A DNA stretch of 19,209 nucleotides from the NCBI GenBank assembly GCA_002509485.1, contig DAWO01000068.1, positions 23,525 through 42,733 on the forward strand, given 5' to 3'. A program made the translations under genes and the position numbers. Positions 12,977 to 19,209 of this stretch are shown in pieces. Under the pieces are notes generated by a model. The model ran no database searches. It had not been told where the DNA came from and worked only from the letters and a program-made list of their open reading frames with translations. This DNA comes from Methanolinea sp. UBA477 (GTDB lineage: Archaea > Halobacteriota > Methanomicrobia > Methanomicrobiales > Methanospirillaceae). Numbering within the stretch: position 1 is the first letter of the stretch; every line of letters begins with the position of its first letter.

Positions 12977-15900
12977 CTGGACGCGGAGATCTATTACAAC
13001 CGGGGATTGGCCTATCACCGGAAAGGCCATCTCGATCTTGCTATCAGGGATTATTCCCGTTCACTGGAAGTGGCATCTGACGCGGTTGAAGTATACAACA
13101 ATCGTGGCGTGGCGTACGCTGCTATGGAGAGATATGAGGAAGCCATAGAGGATTATTCAGCGGCTATCAGTCTTAACAGGACCTTTTCCGAGGCGTACTA
13201 TAACCGGGGTGTGGCCTGGTCCTTTCTCGGGGAGAGCTCGCGTTCAATACCTGATCTCACCCGTGCGATAGAGATTGATGCCGGGTTTTCTGAAGCATAC
13301 TACACCCGTGGGAGAGAATATGCCCGGATCGGGGAATACGGACCGGCATCGGATGACCTGACCAGGGCAATCGAGTTAAACCCGGAATATGCACCGGCCT
13401 ATAACAACAGGGGCGTGGTTTATTCAAGAAAAAACCGCCATTCAGAGGCAATACGTGATTATTCGAGGGCGATTGATCTCGATGTGGCGTTCGTAGAAGC
13501 GTATCTCAATCGCGGCATGGAGTTCTCGCGACTCGGGCATTATGATGACGCGCTCGCCGATTACTCGAGGGCGATTGCATTAAGACCGGATGATCCGGCT
13601 CTCTATTATACCCGGGGTGTCCTGCATGGGAAGATGGAACACCAGGAACAGGCAATATCAGATTACATGCTCTGCCTCGAACTCGCACCCGGCCATGCCG
13701 AGGCCCATAACAATCTCGGGGTGGAATACAGCAAGATCGGACTCTTCGAGAATGCGGTGAGCCATTATCAGAAAGCCATAGAGTGCGATGAAGGCTTCGT
13801 TGAGGCCCTCAACAACCTCGGGGTTCTCTACAACCGGCTCCGGAGATTCGAGGACGCGATTACTCTCTTTTCCAGGGCGATCGAGATCTCGTTGATCCAC
13901 GAGGAGGTGACAGAAAGAGAGAACGCCTTCCCAAAACCCGTTGAAGAGATGGTGAGACCGGTATTCGAGAGTCTGTCGCTCTCTGAAATGGACGGACCAA
14001 AAGATGATATCGGAACGATGCAGCCCGGAAATCAGGAGAAGGCACCCAGGAGTGGAGGAGATCTCTCGGATCTCTCAATGCCGGCCCTTATCATGGAGTT
14101 GTCTGACGATATTGCCGGATATCCCGACGACCCGGATCTGTACATCAGGAGAGGCCTTGAATATTCCAGCCGCGGATATTCGGCATGGGCCATTGCTGAT
14201 TTTTCACAGGCGATCGAGATCGATCAGGAGAACGCAGAAGCATACTTCCACCGCGGATGCGAATACGCCGCCATAGGGAGGGGACAGGACGCAATCTCCG
14301 ATTATTCGAATGCCTTAGCGATCAACCCGAAAGATGCCGAAGCCTTCTTCAGACGGGGACTGGAGTACCACAAACTTGGCATACCTGACAGGGCCATCTC
14401 GGAATTCTCACGGTCAATCGAGATGAAACCCGGATTCGCCGAGGCATATTATCACCGGGCACGGGAGTTCTCCGGTATCGGGCTTTCAGACGTGGCTCTC
14501 CGCGATTTTTCCAGTGCAATCGAGTTAAACCCGGCAATTGAGGGGTTATTCTTTCACAGGGGCCTGGAACACAGTAAATTACAGCACCACGAGGAGGCGA
14601 TAGACGATCTCTCCCGGGCAATCGAGCAGGAACCTGATAACTCCGAGGCACATTTCAGGAGAGGTGTGGAGCTATCGAGACTGGAGAGAGCGGAAGAGGC
14701 GATCAGGGACCTCACCTCTGCAATCGCTCTCAACCAGGGATTTCTCGAAGCATACATACACAGGGGGGTCGCGTACGAGGAGATCAAGAGTGATAATAGG
14801 GCCGTCTCTGACTTTTCAAAAGCGATCGAGATCGATCCCGGGTGCGCCCTGGCATACCTGCACCGGGGATGCCAGTACAGCAACTCCGGCTTGCGGGACG
14901 AGGCAATATCAGACTTTTCCAGGGCCCTTACCATAAATCCCAGGTTAGAGCAGGCATATATCAGGAGGGGGGCCGATCACTCCAGGTCCGGCAGGAGCCC
15001 TGAAGCAATCAACGACTTTTCTGCCGCCCTGAGAATCAATTCCCGCTCAATCGAAGCCCTTTACCGGCGTGGGATCGAGTACAGCCGTGTCGGCAGGAGT
15101 GAAGACGCGGTCTTTGATTTCTCGTCCATAATTGAGATATCACCCGATGATGACCGGGTCTACACGCTCAGGGGTATCGAGTTCGAGAAGATGGGCAGGC
15201 CGAGGGAGGCGCTTGTCGATTACAACCGGGCAATCGGGTATAACCACGCGAACGAGAGGGCATATTACAACCGGGGCAACACCCTCGCAGGTATTGGTGA
15301 ATATGATGGTGCCATACGTGATTTCTCGAAGGCAATTGCGATAAACCCAAAAAACTGCAATGCATATTACAACCGGGGGCTCGTGTATGGGGACAGGGGT
15401 TTTATCAATGAGGCCATCATGGACTTTGACAGGGCAATCGAGTTGGATCCGGAGTTCCATGAAGCTTTCTTCAACAGGGGCGTCGCCTATCACAGGATGG
15501 GCTTTCTGGAAGAGGCGATACGAGACTACTCGGATGCTATCATGATTTCTCCCGGAAACGAGAAGGCGTACAACAACCGGGGCAATGCGTATGCCTGCAA
15601 GGGGCTTTATGACGAGGCGATCTCGGATTTTTCAAGGGCTATCGGGATCAACCCGGAAAATGCCACCGCATACTACAACAGGGGCATAGAGTACGGAAAG
15701 CAGGACAGGCTGGAAGATGCCATCCCGGACTTTCACAAGGCAATAACGATAAAACCGGATTTTGCCGAGGCCTACTACAACCGCGGAGTGGCGTATCACA
15801 AGATGGGCCTTTTGGATGAAGCGATTGGCGATTACTCGCAGACGATACGTATTGACCCCGGGAGCGAAAAGGCCTACAACAACCGTGGAAATGCATATAC

Positions 15901-16324
15901 CGGCAAGGAGATGTACGACAACGCTATCGCCGATTTCTCGCGGGTCATCAAGCTGAACCCGGAGCATGTATCGGCCTATTACAACAGGGGAATCGCATAC
16001 AGGGTGAAGAGGCTCACCGATAATGCGATAGCAGATTTCATGAGCGCACTCAGGATCAAGCCACATTTTTCAGAGGCCCATTACAACCTCGGCAGTATCT
16101 TCTATTACCAGGACCGCCATGAGGATGCCTTAAGGGAGTTTGACCTGGCTCTCTCCATAGATCCGGTTTATTCCAGGGCATACTTAAACAAGGCCCTGGC
16201 ATGCGAGAAACTTTCGCGGTTCCAGGAAGCAAAGTCGGCATACGAGGGATTCATCCGGTCTGCAGACGGCGAATCCGACGAACTGATAGACTTCGTCTCA
16301 AGGAGGATACAGAACATCAGGTAA
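12977..16324 (+). CDS. Long TPR scaffold protein, 30 tandem repeats
   Basis: About 1,115 residues made of 34-residue TPRs with consensus AEAYYNRGVAY..G....AI.DYSRAIEI.P. Nine repeats (12983-13900) are followed by a 77-aa linker rich in Glu, Pro and Ser, then 21 uninterrupted repeats (14132-16273) and a 16-aa charged tail. Every repeat in both blocks is exactly 102 bases long. There is no signal peptide or membrane helix, so a cytoplasmic protein scaffold is likely; the partner is unknown. Repeats 20-22, 23-25 and 26-28 are copies of a three-repeat unit. The start is uncertain: the frame has no ATG before the first repeat. CTG at 12977 is chosen for its position seven bases after AGGAGG; TTG at 13007 would cut into repeat 1, and ATG 12949 is in another frame. 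A TPR superhelix of this length would be a very large binding surface. Confidence 0.9.
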   Translation: MDAEIYYNRGLAYHRKGHLDLAIRDYSRSLEVASDAVEVYNNRGVAYAAMERYEEAIEDYSAAISLNRTFSEAYYNRGVAWSFLGESSRSIPDLTRAIEIDAGFSEAYYTRGREYARIGEYGPASDDLTRAIELNPEYAPAYNNRGVVYSRKNRHSEAIRDYSRAIDLDVAFVEAYLNRGMEFSRLGHYDDALADYSRAIALRPDDPALYYTRGVLHGKMEHQEQAISDYMLCLELAPGHAEAHNNLGVEYSKIGLFENAVSHYQKAIECDEGFVEALNNLGVLYNRLRRFEDAITLFSRAIEISLIHEEVTERENAFPKPVEEMVRPVFESLSLSEMDGPKDDIGTMQPGNQEKAPRSGGDLSDLSMPALIMELSDDIAGYPDDPDLYIRRGLEYSSRGYSAWAIADFSQAIEIDQENAEAYFHRGCEYAAIGRGQDAISDYSNALAINPKDAEAFFRRGLEYHKLGIPDRAISEFSRSIEMKPGFAEAYYHRAREFSGIGLSDVALRDFSSAIELNPAIEGLFFHRGLEHSKLQHHEEAIDDLSRAIEQEPDNSEAHFRRGVELSRLERAEEAIRDLTSAIALNQGFLEAYIHRGVAYEEIKSDNRAVSDFSKAIEIDPGCALAYLHRGCQYSNSGLRDEAISDFSRALTINPRLEQAYIRRGADHSRSGRSPEAINDFSAALRINSRSIEALYRRGIEYSRVGRSEDAVFDFSSIIEISPDDDRVYTLRGIEFEKMGRPREALVDYNRAIGYNHANERAYYNRGNTLAGIGEYDGAIRDFSKAIAINPKNCNAYYNRGLVYGDRGFINEAIMDFDRAIELDPEFHEAFFNRGVAYHRMGFLEEAIRDYSDAIMISPGNEKAYNNRGNAYACKGLYDEAISDFSRAIGINPENATAYYNRGIEYGKQDRLEDAIPDFHKAITIKPDFAEAYYNRGVAYHKMGLLDEAIGDYSQTIRIDPGSEKAYNNRGNAYTGKEMYDNAIADFSRVIKLNPEHVSAYYNRGIAYRVKRLTDNAIADFMSALRIKPHFSEAHYNLGSIFYYQDRHEDALREFDLALSIDPVYSRAYLNKALACEKLSRFQEAKSAYEGFIRSADGESDELIDFVSRRIQNIR

Positions 16325-16940
16325 TCTGATTCCCAAACCAGAACGGAAAAAAGATTCCCCCCCTTACGTTGGATAGGGAGTTGGAGGCATGGGGGTCGGG
16401 ATAGTTGTCACAGGAGTGCCCGGAACGGGCAGGGTGGATGTCGCTGCAGGCGTTGGAGAGGAGGTGAAGACACGGGTGGGGGCGCAGGAAGAGGGGGGAA
16501 AGAGACAGCGGTGGACTGGCTGGAACCAGTATTCCTGAGGGCGTCAGAGGTGCTGATGATACGGGGGACGGCACCGGGACAACGATGTTTGCGGGAAGGG
16601 GAGCCGCCGGAGGGAGAGGGATTGCTGCAGGCGAAGTAACTGGAGAAGCCGGGACCGACGGGATCGCAATTGATATGGCTTGAGTCGGGGTTGCCGGAGA
16701 GACAACGGGGGGGCTGCCTGAAGTATCTGGTGGAACCGGGGCAGGTCCGGAACTGGAAAGGTTCCCGGTTCCTGTGGGTGCGGGAGATAGAATCTCTGAT
16801 GTGCTGGCTGCACCGGGAGTACCAGTTCCCGGTCCTCCTGGAAGCTTTGCACACCCAGAGGTGACTACCAGCATGACAAGGAGAGCCAGGATCAGGCATC
16901 CATCGGTCAGGACAGAAGGTGACTTGTCGGCCAGGCTCAT
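16317..16940 (-). CDS. Pro/Thr-rich lipoprotein, apparently frameshifted near the end
   Basis: A signal peptide (about residues 14-29) ends in the lipobox VTSGC, making Cys30 the lipid-anchored residue. The rest is low-complexity Pro, Ala, Ser and Thr, like a wall-spanning stalk, with no folded domain. From about residue 148 the frame changes character to His, Leu, Asn and Phe-rich sequence. A different minus frame there continues the Pro/Thr style (TRVFTSSPTPAATSTLP, later IPTPMPPTPYPT) and stops at 16364-16366. A one-base slip in the C-rich stretch around 16480-16500 would join them. With the correction the gene ends before the TPR gene; as read, the two convergent genes overlap by eight bases. 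The ATG at 16940 is preceded by AGGGGT at a suitable distance. Function is unknown. Confidence 0.7.
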   Translation of the reverse strand: MSLADKSPSVLTDGCLILALLVMLVVTSGCAKLPGGPGTGTPGAASTSEILSPAPTGTGNLSSSGPAPVPPDTSGSPPVVSPATPTQAISIAIPSVPASPVTSPAAIPLPPAAPLPANIVVPVPSPVSSAPLTPSGILVPASPPLSLSPLFLRPHPCLHLLSNACSDIHPARSGHSCDNYPDPHASNSLSNVRGGIFFPFWFGNQIT

Positions 16941-17129
16941 GAATGTATACCCCTGGGAAAATCAAGTGCTCTGATAAAGACGCCTTACCGGTAAAAGTGC
17001 CAGACGTTTCGATTCCTGTTTCTGAGAAGAGAAAAACGAAAAAACCGATGGAATCAAAGAAAATTTTGCATGCTGCCATCGCAATCCGGTCTCCTGCCTC
17101 CTGCCTCCCGGGATTAGAACAGAACCTTT

Positions 17130-17555
17130 TCAGGGTTTTATGACCAGCGTGGGAATCCGGCTGTGTGTCACGACGAAGATGCTCACGCTCCCGGCCAGCA
17201 TCCTCTCAACCTGGCTCTTCCCGACAGATCCGATGACTATGAGGTCGGCGCCGATATCCGATGCAAGGTTCACGATGGTGTTTCCCGGGTGCCCCGACTT
17301 CCGGTGGGCGGTCACGGCCAGCCCGGGCGAGACTGTCTCCTTCCATTCTGCAATCAGCCTGTCTGATTCCTCTTCCATCTCCCTGATAGCCAGTTCCCGT
17401 GCCACGTCACCTTCAGCCCACCCGCTCTCGACCACGCAGACGAGATGAAGCTCTGCACCACTCAGCCGGGCGAGGTCTGAAGCTATGCCGAGAACCTTTT
17501 TTGTGAGGGGAGAGCCGTCGAGAGCGACGAGTATTTTTGAAAATATCGTCTCCAT
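17130..17555 (-). CDS. Universal stress protein (UspA family)
   Basis: A 141-aa single Usp domain. The first strand and loop are ILVALDGSP with Asp13, and the C-terminal nucleotide loop fits G-2x-G-9x-G(S/T) exactly: Gly109, Gly112, Gly122-Ser123. This marks the ATP-binding subclass rather than the non-binding UspA subclass. Such proteins are small cytoplasmic dimers linked to stress survival and energy-state sensing; the exact role here is unknown. A TATA-like box on the minus strand (17580-17591) lies about 30 bases before the ATG, giving a very short leader. So although it follows the RNase III gene in the same direction with an 82-base gap, it has its own promoter. T-rich stretches on this strand about 90-100 bases beyond the stop may terminate it. 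Confidence 0.93.
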   Translation of the reverse strand: METIFSKILVALDGSPLTKKVLGIASDLARLSGAELHLVCVVESGWAEGDVARELAIREMEEESDRLIAEWKETVSPGLAVTAHRKSGHPGNTIVNLASDIGADLIVIGSVGKSQVERMLAGSVSIFVVTHSRIPTLVIKP

Positions 17556-17579
17556 TAGCGGAGGGTATTACTCTTTTTG

Positions 17580-17591
17580 TTATATTAATAT
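17580..17591 (-). promoter_or_regulatory. Putative TATA box of the universal stress protein gene
   Basis: On the minus strand it reads atattaatataa, with its centre about 30 bases before the ATG at 17555. Confidence 0.5.
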
Positions 17592-17637
17592 CCCGCAGGA
17601 GGAGGAGCCTGTGCATGAAAAGGCAATCCACAGGTAT

Positions 17638-18369
17638 TCAGGGGATATCTCCCTGGAAATAGCCCATCTGGCGCAAAGCGTCAAGGGCCGCATTCTGGGT
17701 AGCCTCTGCCTTGCTGGAACCGGTCCCCACTCCCGATATGTTTTTGCCGGCGGTCACCCGGTAGGTGAACACGGGGCGGTGATCGAGTCCATCCTTTCGG
17801 ACAAGAGAGTACGCCGGTAATGGCAGGTTCTGTTTCTGAAGCGTCTCCTGCAGCTTCTTCTTGTAGTTTTTTCCGGGAGAGAATGATTCTATCTCGTCGG
17901 ATATGAGGGAGAGGACTATATTGCGGGTAGCATCGAATCCCCGGTCAAGGTACAGTGCTCCGATGAATGCCTCGAATGCATCTGCGATGATTCCCGGGGT
18001 TACTGGCTGGTTTTCTGCAACACGAATGAGATCCTCGTACCCCAGACCCAGGGACGGTACGAGAACCGCCAGGTTCCTGTTCATGGTGACCTCCATCCGC
18101 TGCGTGAGATAACCTTCCGTTTCATCGAAATGGCAGAAAAGGTATTCGGCCACTATGAGGTTCAGGACGCGATCGCCGATGAATTCGAGCCTCTCATTGT
18201 CTGGACAGGTGCCGCTCTCCGGTGTCGGCTGGTCCCTGGCATATGAAGAATGGGTCAGCGCCTGGATGTACAGGTCCAGTGATTCGGGAGAGATCTCTTC
18301 CGGTTTTTGCCCAAGCGTCCCAAGGAGCTGATGAATTTTTTTTCTATCGATTTTTTCTCTGGTTTCCAC
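17638..18369 (-). CDS. rnc: Ribonuclease III
   Basis: A 243-aa enzyme with both domains of bacterial-type RNase III, which cuts double-stranded RNA. The signature NERLEFIGDRVLN spans residues 58-70 and supplies Glu59, Glu62 and Asp66; the second pair of metal ligands, Asp130 and Glu133, lies in IADAFEAFIGALYLD. A double-stranded RNA-binding domain occupies about 172-239 (NYKKKLQETLQ to the AEATQNAALDALRQMG helix). All catalytic residues are present, so it should be active. The start is GTG 18369 because AGGAG lies nine bases upstream and a TATA-like box (18405-18414) predicts a start just before that; the frame remains open to an ATG at 18450 but that lies upstream of this promoter. RNase III is uncommon in archaea, which mostly process RNA by other enzymes. 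The gene is divergent from trmO. Confidence 0.93.
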   Translation of the reverse strand: METREKIDRKKIHQLLGTLGQKPEEISPESLDLYIQALTHSSYARDQPTPESGTCPDNERLEFIGDRVLNLIVAEYLFCHFDETEGYLTQRMEVTMNRNLAVLVPSLGLGYEDLIRVAENQPVTPGIIADAFEAFIGALYLDRGFDATRNIVLSLISDEIESFSPGKNYKKKLQETLQKQNLPLPAYSLVRKDGLDHRPVFTYRVTAGKNISGVGTGSSKAEATQNAALDALRQMGYFQGDIP

Positions 18370-18404
18370 GAAGATTCGCTCCTGATAAGTGATTATAGAC
18401 GACA

Positions 18405-18414
18405 CCTTATTTTT
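18405..18414 (-). promoter_or_regulatory. Putative TATA box of the RNase III gene
   Basis: On the minus strand it reads aaaaataagg, predicting a transcript start about 15 bases before the GTG, just ahead of the AGGAG SD. Confidence 0.5.
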
Positions 18415-18481
18415 CTTCTGACATGATTGAGGAAGGACCCGTGTATGCAAACGACTTCAATTCGATCGAGAAGGAGAGATC

Positions 18482-18492
18482 AAAAGCTATAT
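18482..18492 (+). promoter_or_regulatory. Putative TATA box of trmO
   Basis: aaaagctatat is centred about 29 bases before the ATG at 18517, with no SD between, which suggests a leaderless mRNA. Confidence 0.5.
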
Positions 18493-18516
18493 CCCCCGCG
18501 TATCGAATTTTTTCCC

Positions 18517-18960
18517 ATGACTGAAAGGATGGAGCTTGTATCCATCGGGATGATACGATCTCCATACAAAACCCCTGCGGACGCGCCCAGGCAGGGCAGG
18601 TTGTCCGACGCCCTCTCAAAGATCGAGATCAAGGAGGAATACATGACCGGTGTGGGTGATCTCGAGGTCTCGCGGCATATAATTGTCCTGTACTGGCTTG
18701 ACAGGGCAAACCGGGACACACTTTCAGCCACGCCCCCGGGGACTTCACGCCCAAGACCTGTCTTCCAGACCCGCTCACCTCATCGCCCAAACCCGATAGG
18801 GCTCGCTGTTGCACGGGTGGAGAAGAGGGAAGGCAATACTCTGACGGTAACCGGGCTTGACGCACTCGACGGGACACCCGTGCTTGATATCAAGCCATAT
18901 TCACCGGGAATCGACAGCATTCCGGATGCAAGGGAGGATTTTATTGTCGAATCGCCATGA
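18517..18960 (+). CDS. trmO: tRNA (t6A37) N6-methyltransferase TrmO
   Basis: A 147-aa protein of the TrmO (YaeB/UPF0066) family, a SAM-dependent enzyme with a beta-barrel fold that methylates N6-threonylcarbamoyladenosine at position 37 of tRNAs reading ACY codons. The family signature VFQTRSPHRPNPIGL is at residues 82-96, and GLDALDGTPVLDIKPY (113-128) is the second conserved block. It is the short single-domain archaeal form, without the C-terminal extension of E. coli TrmO. The frame is open further back to 18427, but the added 30 residues are basic and unlike the family; the TATA-like box at 18482-18492 supports ATG 18517 (or ATG 18529) as a leaderless start. It is divergent from the RNase III gene; the shared theme of RNA processing may be coincidence. 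Confidence 0.93.
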   Translation: MTERMELVSIGMIRSPYKTPADAPRQGRLSDALSKIEIKEEYMTGVGDLEVSRHIIVLYWLDRANRDTLSATPPGTSRPRPVFQTRSPHRPNPIGLAVARVEKREGNTLTVTGLDALDGTPVLDIKPYSPGIDSIPDAREDFIVESP

Positions 18961-19209
18961 AGCCCGGTACTGAATTTTTCCAGGAATTAGGCGATATGAG
19001 ATGTAAAAACAATAACCAGGAGAGATCCAACAAACCCACAGCAGATTCAAACAGGTTTTCGTGGTGAATGAAGACGCCTGCTTTCCATGGAGACAGCCCT
19101 TCTGCAACAACACTCCTCTTCCCACGAAAAAAGCGAGTCTACAAAAAACACCGAGATTATGGGGAGATAATGCCTTCAGGGATCCTATCTCTACAATGTC
19201 ATGTTAGAA
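18961..19209. other. Terminal stretch with no visible gene
   Basis: No frame with recognisable motifs, tRNA-like fold or repeat is seen. A 74-codon minus-strand frame (18901-19125) is rejected because it overlaps trmO and lacks protein-like composition. Confidence 0.4.

Noticed and set aside
12983..16273. 102-base tandem periodicity as satellite DNA or CRISPR-like array
   Set aside because: The repeats are diverged at DNA level and keep the reading frame and the TPR protein pattern, so they are coding repeats.

Overview
The window looks like part of a euryarchaeal genome, most likely a methanogen of the Methanomicrobiales type. This is inferred from the gene mix: tetratricopeptide (TPR) arrays, a PEGA-domain surface protein, a CHASE4-type sensor kinase, a chagasin-like inhibitor and a nitrogenase-like orphan. 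AT-rich TATA-like boxes about 25 bases before several starts also fit, with mixed leaderless and Shine-Dalgarno (SD) initiation. No mcr, rRNA or tRNA gene is present, so the taxonomy is not proven. There is no integrase, transposase or CRISPR array.

Layout. 1-2340 (+): an unrecognised 170-aa protein, a six-repeat TPR protein preceded by a perfect 20-bp palindrome, and a lipoprotein with an internal duplication. 2468-5514 (-): an orphan nitrogenase component 1-like protein, a TauE/SafE permease and a leaderless-secretion FAS1 (fasciclin) domain protein. 5515-6185 has no supported gene but holds two GC-rich hairpins. 6186-6641 (+) is a chagasin-like lipoprotein. 6748-8277 (-) is a tight probable operon: a candidate 50-aa protein, larE (three-cysteine, Fe-S type) and a macrodomain protein, with a two-helix RNA-like structure in front of it.

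8362-10140 (-) is a CHASE4-HAMP-histidine kinase gene split by one in-frame TAG codon. 10207-10771 contains no clear gene. 10807-12105 (-) is a five-PEGA surface protein, divergent from a PsiE-like membrane protein (12230-12667, +). 12977-16324 (+) is a very long protein made of 30 TPRs, including a three-repeat unit present three times in tandem. 16317-16940 (-) is a proline/threonine-rich lipoprotein with an apparent frameshift in a C-rich stretch. 17130-18369 (-) has a universal stress protein and an RNase III, the latter divergent from trmO (18517-18960, +). The final 249 bases show nothing.

How it fits together. Most genes look like independent accessory or housekeeping units with their own promoters. 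The envelope theme is strong: three lipoproteins, a PEGA protein, two membrane proteins and a membrane kinase. The most interesting points are the pair of similar CCGG-centred 18-bp palindromes upstream of the two TPR genes, the structured leader plus small ORF before larE-macro, the amber-interrupted kinase, the orphan nitrogenase-like gene, and the TPR super-repeat. None can be called a new system from sequence alone.
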